This document shows positions 36,542 through 46,686 of a stretch of DNA of 64,000 nt, one piece after another (the stretch's first letter is position 1; each line of letters begins with the position of its first letter). The stretch comes from Leucaena leucocephala. Taxonomy: Eukaryota > Streptophyta > Magnoliopsida > Fabales > Fabaceae. Under the pieces are notes generated by a model that worked only from the letters and a program-made list of their open reading frames with translations, was not told the DNA's origin and did not search any database. The translations under genes were made by a program, and so were the position numbers. The stretch spans positions 14,775,989 through 14,839,988 of the forward strand of contig CM073537.1 in assembly GCA_037074615.1 (NCBI GenBank). Direction: 5' to 3'.

Positions 36542-38150
36542 TGCTTCATCAATTGTCCTTGTCCTATCCTCACGGAACCCATGTACATATATGCATATAT
36601 ATTGATTTAGTTGCCTAGACTACTTTTGAAAATCACTAGCTGACAAATGAAACCAAATAAAAACAAAATGCAATCAATATTTTTAAATTAGAAATAGTTA
36701 TAAACAAAGAGAAGCAACCTTTACGCATGTACTTACCTTTCTTCTCCAATATGCATGTGGTTATATAGGAACTGCCGAAAAGGATCCTTGGCTTCAATTT
36801 AACTTATTATTATATTAAACTAATTAAATTATAAATGAATGTAAATTTAGAAAAAATTCATGTCTTTAGCGATAAGCTCCAAAATTCTAGAGTAGCATTA
36901 GAATAATTTTATAGCATTAATAAGTAAAATAGTGATAGTTTTTGTGCGATGATTTTGTAGATTATCATGTGGTTCTGGAATAACTCATAGTGGAGCATCA
37001 GAGTATTTGTGATTGGTATTGTTATAAACTGGGCTACTTGACTTGTGGTAATTATCCCTTATTTTGACAAGAGGTAACAACTTTCCACTCATTGTGTGTG
37101 CCAATGTGATGTTTGTGAGTTATTTATTATATATAAATTTACTGGTATTTACGTGATTATATTGAGGAATTATTATTGATGATTTTATAAAAAAAAAGTA
37201 GTCTTGTGGGACTTGAAGTTTAATTTAGAAAGTTGAATTGAGAAAAATTTTATTTGTTATACTTATTGATGTTATTGATTACCAAGTTTGAGATTATTGA
37301 TTAATATTATTATCTTGAGAATTATGCATTGGGGATTGGTGATGAGGCAGTTATATTTCTACCACGTGGTATAGCCTCCATTGAAGTTAGATGGTTGGCT
37401 TTTGTCCCACCTATTTACCGAGGGACTTGCCCCACCTGTTTACCGAGGGGCCGCGACACCCCCACCTGTTTACCGAGGGGGAATGAACCCATGGTCTGGT
37501 CACGTGCTCTATAGATTTTGGCCGGTCTATAACACTTGACCGGTTAGCTTTTTGGGTGGCCAGTCATATGATAATTATCACTAGCCCATGGGTTCGGTCG
37601 GCGGGAATAAGGCGATTCGGTTGGATTGAGGGGAGGAACTTGGGTGGGTTATTCATTCGATTATAATATGATGATATGTATTTTCTATATATTATACTTG
37701 ATAACTATCCCACTTGACACCTCACGAGTACATATTAGTATGCATGATGAGTAGGATTGATGGTTATTGAGGCTTTTATCTCACCCTATTTTTATTAACA
37801 TTTTTCAGGAGTTAGTTCAGTCGCTGGTTTGAAAGGGAAGGCGCCGGAGGTATAGTTGTGCTAGTGAACTGTACAACACCCTCCTTTTTATTTATGTGTT
37901 GAGTAGATGTATATTGCTATTATAGGGCCTACTTTTATTTATACTCTGATGATTTGCTATTTCTATGATCGTACTAAATAATGGGTGCTGGCAGTAGGCT
38001 AGAGCCTTTTAGGATTATGCATGTGACTTAATGGACCTACAAGGATTACTTACTATATTATGAGTATTATTTGGAAATTTTGCTAGCGTTATGGGTATTG
38101 GTGTTGTTCACCTGAGTACGTTACTAGGGGATATTCAAATTGATAACTTT
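35880..38150 (+). mobile_element. LTR-like repeat (gypsy type suspected)
   Basis: Features seen in plant gypsy LTRs occur in order: a GTAACATTCTAAATTTTGAC start, CT-rich sequence at 36270-36310, three near-identical CCACCTGTTTACCGAGGG units at 37405-37480, and TTTTATCTCACCC...TTTTTCAGGAGTTAG at 37775-37815. No gag-pol frame is present. The open frame 37329-37514 is a reading of the short repeats. Confidence 0.4.
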
Positions 38151-38179
38151 GATAATGTTAAATGGGGCTTGAATCTTTT

Positions 38180-38510
38180 AACCATGTTAGTGGGGTTGAG
38201 CTCTTTCTAACATGGTTTTACGTGCAAAAATTATGTAAAGTTTTTATATCCATGATAGTCTCATTTTATAAGTTTCACTCTTTTCTATCATGGATATCAT
38301 TTTTAACATAAGTTAAACTCTTTTAACCATGATAGTGCTTGAGGGTGGTTTTGTCTTTTTCTATCATGGTTAACCTTCTAGAAGTAAAGTTTTCTTTCGT
38401 TAGTCTTGTCTTTTTTTAACCATGTTAGATATCGATCAAGAAAAATTCTTTTATAACCATGGTAGGGTTGTTTTTTTAAAATTTAGTAAACTCTTTTCTA
38501 CCATGGTTAA
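38180..38510. repeat. Array of four palindromes with covarying arms
   Basis: Four hairpins with perfect arms: AACCATGTTAG 38180-38190 with 38207-38217; ATATCCATGATAG 38246-38258 with 38285-38297; TTAACCATGATAG 38323-38335 with 38361-38373; TAACCATGGTAG 38454-38465 with 38498-38509. A single unpaired TTAACCATGTTAG is at 38416-38428. The core is (AA)CCATGNTAG and N differs between hairpins (T, A, A, G) while each partner arm changes to match. Confidence 0.85.
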
Positions 38511-38593
38511 CCCTTTTGAAATAAATTAAATTTATTTACAATATATTTATATTTATTTAAGAAGAAAGAATTTACATACATCATCTTTTATTT

Positions 38594-39165
38594 TGGGTTA
38601 AGGTGCAAATTTCCCTTGAAAGTTTTCACTTATGAGTGTTGGGTATCCAAATTTTTTTGTTCAATATCCCCTTACCATTATCTAGGTTTAGTTTGACTGT
38701 TAGTTTGACCAAATATGCTAAACTAGTCAATACACATGTTATCCATTTTATATTTTTTTCTCAAGTCATATTTAATTATAAAGAAAAAATTAAAAAAATG
38801 TGTCCATCTAAGTACCATCGTTATCAAAGTATTGCTTTCAGCAAATCATACGCTGGCAACCTCTCGAAAGATAACATATGTTATTTTCAAAATGAAGTAT
38901 AGTTTTTTGAGAGTGATACTCTATTAGTGTTAACGATGGAGTTTAAATGAATGTATTTTTTAATTTTTCCTTATTTATAAATTTGATCTCCAAAAAAATG
39001 AAGTGGATGGTAAATGGACTGGTCAGTTCAGTATATTTAGTCAAACTAACAGTCAAATTGAACATGAATAATTGTTTAGGCAATATTGAACCAAACAAAA
39101 CTTCCGGATAACTAGTGCTCCCGAGTGGAAGCTTGCAAGGCAAATTTGTACCTTAACCAAAAGTA
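38594..39165. mobile_element. Foldback element with arms of about 230 bp
   Basis: The left arm 38594-38830 and right arm 38925-39165 are inverted repeats: GGTTAAGGTGCAAATTTCCC against GGTTAAGGTACAAATTTGCC, and GACTGTTAGTTTGACCAAAT against GACTGTTAGTTTGACTAAAT. The open frames here (38636-38927, 38943-39143) are mirror readings of the two arms and not genes. Confidence 0.8.
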
Positions 39166-39499
39166 AAAAATGACATGGATGCCACGTGACATGCCATATC
39201 AGCATATTGATCAACTAATGGTCAAACTTAACTTTAAGTAACAGTCAAGGCTATATTGCTACATTTAATGAACTTCTAAGACGACATTACTCTAAAAAAC
39301 TTTTGGGCAACTAGCGTTTCTAGGTGGAAACTTCCAAAACTAAATTGCCCTTTAACTCAAGTATTTTATTTAGGAGCAATTTTAACATGTACACTAACTT
39401 CCAAAAAATCCTTTAAATGAAGGTGCATCAAATATGCAAAGTATTTTTTCATTAGCAACTTTATGATGCTGGACTCACTTGAATAAAGACTTTAGGGTA

Positions 39500-39966
39500 C
39501 TAGATGAATCATAAAATACTTTAGGATACTAAACGTACTTATGCTACTGTAGAATTGTTGATATTTGACGGTTATTTTTGTCCATATTTAACGATTTCAA
39601 ATAATCAAATATGGACACGTCATCATCCTTAACCCTTCATAAAATGAGTTTATCTAAACTATTACATTCTTAGAGAATATTGTTATTGTGTGATTGATAT
39701 TGGGATGTGATTTTTCTTGTGTTGATTGAAGTCTCCTCACACGTTCTTTTATTGAAATACTGGATTAATTATTATTACTGAAAACAATTAATAATTATGT
39801 AGATATTTTAGTTTTGTGAACGGACGTCCATGCTTCACATATGCCCAAATAAAGACATTTGTTTATAAAGTTATGACCATATATGGAGCACATCATCAAA
39901 CTCATTAACTTATTTACACATCTCAGTCTCATCTTCTGCAACTTGAAGGTTCTAAGCATTAAAATA
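39500..39966 (+). promoter_or_regulatory. 5' flank and TATA box of copy D
   Basis: Inverted duplicate of the copy B promoter (22990-23445). A TTTATAAAG box lies at 39862-39870, about 100 bp before the ATG, as in F and A. Confidence 0.6.
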
Positions 39967-40490
39967 ATGAGTAGTTCTGCTTTATACAAGTCTGTGCAAG
40001 AACTGTTCTTGGGCTCAGAGGATTTACCAGAAGAGTATATTTAAGAAGATGGTGAATTTAGCACTCTTCAATCGCAGCAGATTCCAATCGTTGATATTGC
40101 TCTTAACTTGATATTAACTTGATTGTAACAATTATTTAAAAAGATTATAAAATTATTGAAGGTATAATAATATAAGTAAAACATATATTTAACTTCAACT
40201 AGTTGAAATTTAAATATCCATGTGATCTTGTAAACGTAACTAAAGGAACTTGTTTAAAGTGAACAGATAATTAGCAATGAAATCTTCAAATGCCCCATCC
40301 ATAGAGTAGTGATAAACTCAGAAAAAGAGAGGCTCACATGGTCATGTTCTATGCTCATGATTTGGAAGTAGAGATTGAACCAATCAAAGAACTTGTTGAT
40401 GAGTCAAGGCCAAAGCTATACAAATCAGTAAAGAACTATATTAAGAGTTACTGTCAATACTATCATCAAAATAAATTAGTCTTATGTAAA
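39967..40490 (+). pseudogene. 2OG-Fe(II) dioxygenase copy D, exon 1 joined to exon 4
   Basis: Exon 1 starts at 39967 (MSSSALYKSVQEL), lacks one codon relative to F, and stops at codon 26 (40042-40044) where Tyr TAC has become TAA. Recognisable exon 1 ends near 40118 and is followed directly by intron 3 sequence (from about 40128). An intact-looking acceptor (AACAG) and exon 4 follow at 40267-40490. Exon 4 keeps the third iron ligand (PIHRVV) but loses frame at LTW, where 1-2 bases are missing. The whole middle of the protein, including the HxD motif, is deleted. Non-functional. Confidence 0.88.
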
Positions 40491-40835
40491 GAGAGCTTTC
40501 TATATCTGTGGAAATAGTTTTCTGGTTCTTATTTCTTTTCTCATTTTTATTTTGTATCAAGGGACCCTTAAGTGAAGTTAGATATGTTCTGAAATAGATA
40601 ATACTTAGGTCAAGTTCTTATATCCATTGTATCAAATTTATGGTGAATTTTCAAGTGCTAATACATATTTAAAAACTAACAATAGTAAAATAATAAATAT
40701 TCATATGAAAATTTTCAAATATTTATTTTAATAACTAACAATACCTAAATAATAAGTGCTCAACAAGATGAGTAGCAGAGGAATTAGGGGGAGCAAATCT
40801 CTAGTAACCCGGTGAATTAGGCACATCAATAAAAG

Positions 40836-41100
40836 ATACTATCTCTAGTATTTAATATATGAGCTAGTTAGAGGGTTAAATTTAGTCATAAATATAAGAA
40901 GATCTTAATCCATATATCTAATATTTATTATTTTTTCTCAAACTAGTTTACCTAATTTATCAATAAATATATAATATAATATTATACATATATACTTTAG
41001 GGAGATCATGTCATATTTGTTATAATTAACTGATTTATTTGACTTTCTTAATATGCCCGAATTAATTAACAAGATATTATATTAAGGACTCGTGGAGTAT
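40836..41100. mobile_element. Stowaway-like MITE
   Basis: The left end GATACTATCTCTAGTATTTA and the right end TTAAGGACTCGTGGAGTATA are imperfect inverted ends of the family. The interior is AT-rich only. Confidence 0.4.
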
Positions 41101-41650
41101 ATATTATATTATTCTTGAGAAAACCCTTTTTAAGAGTTCTTTGAAGTAGAGAGAAGGTTTTTTGTTAGTAACTGTCATTCTGTTATTTTATTTAAAAGTT
41201 TGTTCTGATATTTTTAAAATGATTTTATTTAATATATTACAATTTTGGAGCATTGGAATGTAACTTTTCTTACTAAATTTACACGATCTATGTATGTATA
41301 AGTTTCTGTGATAATTATATTACATTTTTTAAAGATATATTCTTTTTTCCCCTTGTGCGTATTTTATATTTATATCATTATATATGTATAAAATTTTATT
41401 TTTTAATTATTACATTCTCAATCATACCGATACGACCATTTGAACTATGACCGTTAATCTCTAGTTTGACATCCGGTCTAGCTTTTAAAATATTGGTCTA
41501 GATAGGTTTAGTATGATGATTACTTGTTATTATCGGAGTCCAGCTTCTCCACATATTTTTTGTAGACAAATCACCTCGAGATCAAATTAAAAACTTAAAT
41601 TTGAGAGAAACTATGTCAATCTATCTCATTACATCTGCCTTATTTACTAG

Positions 41651-41884
41651 GTCAGGATAGTCACAGCCTGCAGTGCTTACAGAAGCTTTGTTCCCAAAGA
41701 ACTTGAGCAAAACTTGCAAAGAGCAGTGAACAGCAAGAAGCAACAAGTTAATAAGAGAATATCAGAGAGAACATTTCCCATGGGTGGTTTTGTGATTAAA
41801 GGAGAGAATAAGCAAAACTTGCAAAGGGCAGTGAACTGTGCTGCTCCCTTCGCCGTGAAGGAACCTGAATCAATCTTGGATAGG
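41651..41884 (+). other. Unrecognised open stretch, possible captured exon
   Basis: An acceptor-like TTTACTAG precedes an uninterrupted 78-codon frame that runs to a TGA just past a donor-like GATAG/GTGAAT. The residues are balanced and protein-like, unlike nearby AT-rich frames. It contains an in-phase internal repeat: EQNLQRAVNS and KQNLQRAVNC, 105 bp (35 codons) apart. I do not recognise the protein. No other copy is visible in the window. It could be a host gene fragment picked up by a transposon. Confidence 0.35.
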
Positions 41885-41974
41885 TGAATGTTACATGTGT
41901 GAATCCCATTTTGGTAACAAAGGTCTTGTGATTGGGGGTAGTTACGAAATACTCCCTCTGGTCCTTATTATAGA

Positions 41975-42170
41975 GATCATTGTCCTTCTGCGTCTGCCGT
42001 GTGGTCCAAATTAGTTGAATGAAACACGTGAGAAGAAGAAATTCAAGTGAATTGAAGTGGTGTGAGAAGAAATTTAATGTGGTTCAGATTGTCTTATAAG
42101 AAGAGAACACGTACGCGCTGGAGCAGGACAAACAGTTTTTCTTAATAAATTCAAATTTCAAATACATATT
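41975..42170 (-). repeat. Upstream-block repeat
   Basis: TTCTGCGTCTGCCGTGTGGT, ATTGAAGTGG and GAGAACACGTACGCGCTGGA match, inverted, the 5885-6175 block and, in direct orientation, 50030-50268. At 42170 the sequence continues uninterrupted into TGTATTTATTTTACAAAGG, which makes this the empty site for the copia element at 50270. Confidence 0.7.
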
Positions 42171-43560
42171 GTATTTATTTTACAAAGGACTTACCTTTTA
42201 AATTGGAAAAGAAGACACTATCCTAAATTTAGTTAGAAGGGTCTTATTATAAGGCCCAAAGGGAATATTAAAGGGCATTAATAGTTTCATTACATGTCTA
42301 ACTTCATTAAGTAGGCAATTGTCACAAAAATAAAAATGAGAAACTATACCCCATAGAGGTACAGAAAGATCTATTTTTTTAAAAAAAGCTACTTTATTAC
42401 CCCCTCCCCCTCAGTTCTAAATATAAGATTTAGTTAAATAATTTGAGTATATTAAAGAAGCCAAATAAATAAATTAAATATAATAAATATGATATGATTT
42501 CTAAAAAATACTCATATAATATTAGATCATATATAGGTTTATAAGTTAAGTAAATTAGTTTTAAAAAAAATGATAAATATTATATATACAATAAATTAAA
42601 ATCTTATATTTTAGACCAAATTTAACATCAAACTAGCTTATATATTAAGGATTAGAGGAGTATTTACTAAACATAATAAAAATACTTTTCCTCAAGTTCC
42701 CCTTTTCTCAAACCCATTTTTATATGCTAGATAACATGCTAAAGTTAAATCTTTACACCATCAATAACTTTTTTAATGCTGCTTGTAGTATTGGAAATAA
42801 GTCTTAACATATAGTTATTTTTTTATTTATATAACTTTCGCCTTAACTTATCAACTAGTTTGACCAGTCCAATCTCTGCTTCTGAGCATAAAACATAGCA
42901 AATGTGAGTCTTTGATTTTTTGAGTCTATCATTGGCCTCTGTACACGGCTCTTAAATATTCCATTGTCCATTATCTATTCACATTGAACAAGGTCCCTTC
43001 CATTAAGGTTAAAACATGAATATATAAATTTCAAATAGTTTAAGTTAAATGGTTTTACTTATGCCTTCAATAATTTATAATATTATAAATTCAAATAATT
43101 GTTAAGATCAAGATAGTATTTAAAAAGAAATATTTATATTTCTTGACGAGACACAGTATCCTCTGATGTTTGGGTTACACCACAGAAGTTTAGCGTGGAT
43201 GATTGCGGGAATGAAACAAGAACCACCGTTATATTTGCAGTATACCTCTAAACTTAAGATAAAGCCTTTTTGACCGATTTAAAAGGGAAGTCCTTTATCC
43301 AAAAAAAAAAATACACCAGTAATATTTATTTATAAAGTAAAAGTAAGGGAATTGAGTTCTAATTTCACCTTTTTAAATTTTTTTTTGAAAGAGATATTTT
43401 AATAACAAAACCTTAATTTAAATTAATCAATTATTTAAATACTTAGTAATAGAATCTAAAAAAATCATAAAATATTAGGTAACTCAATTGGTTATTAAAA
43501 AAATTAATACTTGTTGAAATTTGAATTGAAGTCAAAATGTTTGTCCAGCTCAATGTACGG
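42170..43560 (-). repeat. Dioxygenase unit duplicate (partner 56226-57940)
   Basis: Collinear and highly similar to 56226-57940 from TGTATTTATTTTACAAAGG to AATGTTTGTCCAGCTCAA. It contains a Stowaway-like MITE (about 42405-42665), exon-4 relic E and intron 3 remains. The partner also carries a SINE relic (57350-57520) that is missing here, so one of the two changed after duplication. Confidence 0.75.
42745..42974 (-). pseudogene. 2OG-Fe(II) dioxygenase relic E, last exon
   Basis: The start reads IMDNGIFKSRVQRP on the minus strand, where active copies have IMSNGIFKSPIHRA: the codon for the third iron ligand is CAG (Gln). RLT of the 2-oxoglutarate-binding motif is still present. Later parts lose frame and contain stops. 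Other exons are absent. Confidence 0.8.
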
Positions 43561-43924
43561 CCTACCCCAATCCCTTGATCTCTTCTCTCACATCAATATG
43601 AATCTGAGCAACATAAAATTTCTTCACATACCACCTCAATTCACGTGCTCTATAGTGTTTAGGTTTAAAAAAAATACTAAAAATAACTTAATCATTTATT
43701 CATTTAAATATCATAAAGTGTGACTTAGTCTTTAAATTTTTAACTTGCTTATGGTTCAATCACTTAATTTTGTTTTTTTACTTTTTATGTTATTATCTTT
43801 TTAATCTATCACATATGCGGTAAAAATTGCCTCCCACTCAACTCAACATGAATTTTTTTATAAAATTTAATCCTTATAGTATCAAACTTTATTAAACATA
43901 ACTATATGTGAATTAAAAGTTGAT

Positions 43925-44035
43925 GAATTATCAACAAATTGTTAGTTGAGATGGTAATATAAGAAGGAGAACATAAGTTTGAACCCTAAAAAGCACACTT
44001 ATTGGGGAAGATGACAACCCTTTGCCCCTTTTATT
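43925..44035 (+). mobile_element. SINE-like fragment
   Basis: GTTAGTTGAGATGGTAA (A-box-like) and AAGTTTGAACCC (B-box-like) occur about 35 bp apart. It lies in an insertion (about 43665-44260) that separates the two halves of an upstream-block repeat. No flanking duplication is evident. Confidence 0.35.
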
Positions 44036-44042
44036 TACCCTA

Positions 44043-44174
44043 TATTTGGATGGGAAGAAAGGATACTATGAGGAAAAGCTCCCAAAAATAGTAAATTTTT
44101 TTACCATATTAGGAAAATTTTCTTTTTAGTATTTCCTCCCTTATTTTCTCTTAACTTTTCTTTCTATCCAAACA
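44043..44174. mobile_element. Small MITE, TTTGGATGG ends
   Basis: The left end ATTTGGATGGGAAGAAA pairs with the right TTTCTATCCAAACAT. A second copy is at 47332-47486 with the same T-rich middle (TTTTTACTATT, CTTTTTAGTATTTC). The length is about 130 bp. Confidence 0.6.
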
Positions 44175-45063
44175 TAACCAATAAAAAGGATTATATCTTT
44201 GATTAAATATAAAAAAATTGAGGGACTAAAATATAAATTTTTCAAAATAAGAAAAAATCCCTTATCTTCTTTGTTTCTCACTCTCCCTTTGTAGTGAGGT
44301 TTACCAGGACTCATATATCTCCTTTGTTTCATTCAACTGTGGCTTTCAAACAAAGGACCACACGTCAGACGCAAACACACGAGCAGGGACAGAAGTAATG
44401 GATCAACACGTGATATTGAATCTCTCACTCCCACACACTCATACACTAGATGCGACGACAAACACTTATCCATGTCCTTCATAATTGTTTTTTGTTGTTT
44501 CTACACCCATTTCCCACTGCAAGTTCAACCGTTTGCTTCTTGGTCACTGAACTGGTCGAGATAAAGGGTCATTGGCCAATTAGTTTGACTCAAGTTAACT
44601 AGACTTAAACCAGTAATAATTAAAAAAATATATATAATTTGAAATAAAATATATAGAAAAATGTTTATATTTGATTATCAAAAAATATTTTAATAAAAAT
44701 AATATTTAAAAATAACCTTTAAACAACACAAATAATATATACACTATATATTATCATAATGAAACGTGGTTTTTACTTCCCTCCTCTTCTTTCAATTATA
44801 TATATAATAAATATAGGATAATGGACTCATGAGAGTATTTGCATAGAGAAAAAAAAATCATATGCTAGAAAGCAAGCTTTGCCAGCTCTACAACACCCGT
44901 CGTCATATCATTAATGCAAAAATCGAATCTTCCTTTTCCTTATTTCAGATTGAGTCCACATAATCCTTATCACTTCAAAGTTCAAATGCTTCTCTATTTC
45001 ATTAAAAAAACGTGAGAGAGAACGCTTACAGTATCTATGAGTAAACTCTCCGTGTTTTTAGCG

Positions 45064-45120
45064 CGTCACATAATAAAGACATGCACAACAAAACCGCCTC
45101 ACCGAACAATTATAAATATA
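45064..45120 (+). promoter_or_regulatory. Proximal promoter of dioxygenase F
   Basis: TATAAATATA at 45111-45120 lies about 100 bp before the ATG. Upstream, CGTCACATA (45064-45072), AAAGACA and AACAAAACCGC match the inverted promoter of copy A in order and spacing, so this block is conserved across copies. CGTCA/TGACG cores are known targets of TGA-type bZIP factors in stress and jasmonate or salicylate responses; that role here is inferred. Confidence 0.55.
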
Positions 45121-45221
45121 TGACCATTTGTTGAGCAGATCATCAAACTCATTCATTTAATTTATTTATACATCTCAATCTCATCTTCTGCAAATCGAAG
45201 GTTCTAATAAGCATTAAAATA

Positions 45222-46686
45222 ATGGGTCGACCTGAGTTATATAAGTCTGTGCAAGAACTGGCGTTCTTGGGCGCAGGAGCTTTACCAGAAGAGTATATTT
45301 ACAAAGATGGTGAATTCAGTGCTCTTCTTCCATCTCAGCAGCTTCCACTCATTGATATTTCTCTTCTTCTGTCTCCTCCCTCACAGCAACAACAGCGAGA
45401 ATTGGACAATCTTTGCTCTGCTCTCACTTCATGGGGTTGCTTTCAGGTTCTTCATTCTTTCTTCTGCTTTTCTTTTCCGCTTTCTTCCCTCTGCATCAGT
45501 CACTGAACTTCATACTTCTTTCAGTTAGTTGAACCCGGTTTCTGTTCTTTTCTTTAATGGTCCCATCATGATTTGTTTTTTTATTGGAAATTCAGGCAAT
45601 AAACCATGGGATGGCAAGTGGGTTTCTGGGCAAAGTGAGAGAAGTTTCAAAGAAGTTCTTTGATCTCCCAATGGAAGAAAAGCGAAAATACGAGAGAGAA
45701 GGAAATGATCAAGAAGGATATGGAAGTGGCATATTTTTCAAACAAAAACAAAGGATTGATTGGAATGATCGTGTTTTCCTCAAAGTACATCCTGAGAGCC
45801 AAAGAAAATTTAAAGTCTGGCCCCAACAACCCCATGATTTTAGGGATGTGTTGATAGAATATACGGAGAAAGTAAAGCAGCTAAATGAAGTGATTCTGAA
45901 GGCCATGGCTAAGTCATTGAACTTGCATGAGAATAGCTTCTTGAAGCAATTTGGAGAAACAGACATGATAGCGAGATTCAACTATTATCCTCCATGCACG
46001 AGACCTGAACAAGTTATAGGACTGAAGCCTCACGTAGATGGATCTGCCCTCACTTTACTTTTGCAGGATGAAAATGTAGAAGGTCTTCAAATCCTCAAAG
46101 ACAAAAGTTGGCTTAAAGTTCCTATCATCCCTGATGCTCTTGTTGTCAACGTTGGTGAACAACTTGAGGTAATCATTGTTTGTAATATAATATCTTTTTT
46201 AAGTGTCAATTGAGGGGAAAAAGAATTAATTAGAGACATATACCTATGGAAGTTTATTACACCTTCTAATATGTAAAAGTTATATAACTAATTTACAGTG
46301 AATATAGTGAATATATATTTATATTAAAAAATTAGTTAAATTAATTATTTATAGTGAATATATGTTCTTTCTCAATGTAACTAAATGAAATTGTAATATC
46401 CATGTGATTTTTTTCAATGTAACTAAATGAACTTGTTTAATGTGAACAGATAATGAGCAATGGGATATTCAAAAGCCCCATCCACAGAGCAGTGATAAAC
46501 TCAGAAAATGAGAGGCTCACAGTGGCCATGTTCTGTGCTCCTAATATGGAAGCAGAGATTGGACCGGTTAAAGAAGTAGTTGAGGAGTCAAGGCCAAAGT
46601 TATACAAATCAATAAAAAACTATGTTAAGAGCTATTGTCGATACTATCATCAAAATAAAAGAGTCATTGATGCTATAAGGATTTAA
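45222..46686 (+). CDS. 2-oxoglutarate/Fe(II)-dependent dioxygenase F (SRG1-like), intact
   Basis: Three exons, 45222-45446, 45596-46168 and 46450-46686, joined by GT-AG introns of 149 and 281 bp, encode 344 residues. Residues 1-100 are the non-heme dioxygenase N-terminal region (KSVQELAFLGAG, PLIDISLLL, WGCFQAINHGM). The jelly-roll 2OG-FeII_Oxy domain follows: FNYYPPC, iron ligands H221 and D223 in KPHVDGSA, H278 in PIHRAV, and R288-L289-T290 for 2-oxoglutarate. The family normally has RxS; Thr is conserved in most copies here. The enzyme should be cytosolic and couple oxidative decarboxylation of 2-oxoglutarate to hydroxylation or demethylation of a small metabolite; the substrate cannot be told. 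The start is fixed by homology with the other copies and by the leader. An intron found in copies A and B is precisely absent. The nearest relatives (codeine O-demethylase-like, SRG1-like) are inferred from motifs. Confidence 0.93.

Larger units (their letters stand above)
35774..39300. mobile_element. Large composite foldback region
   Basis: 35774-35876 is the inverted partner of 39181-39300: both carry AGCAATGTTGCC-like, AACTTAAGTTTAATGTTAGTT-like and ATATGNTNACATGACAT-like blocks, reading inward. Between them lie LTR-like DNA, a palindrome array and a second, inner foldback. I infer one old foldback or Mutator-like element opened by later insertions. Confidence 0.45.

Noticed and set aside
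38636..39143. Related open frames on plus and minus strands
   Set aside because: They are mirror images of the two arms of a foldback element.
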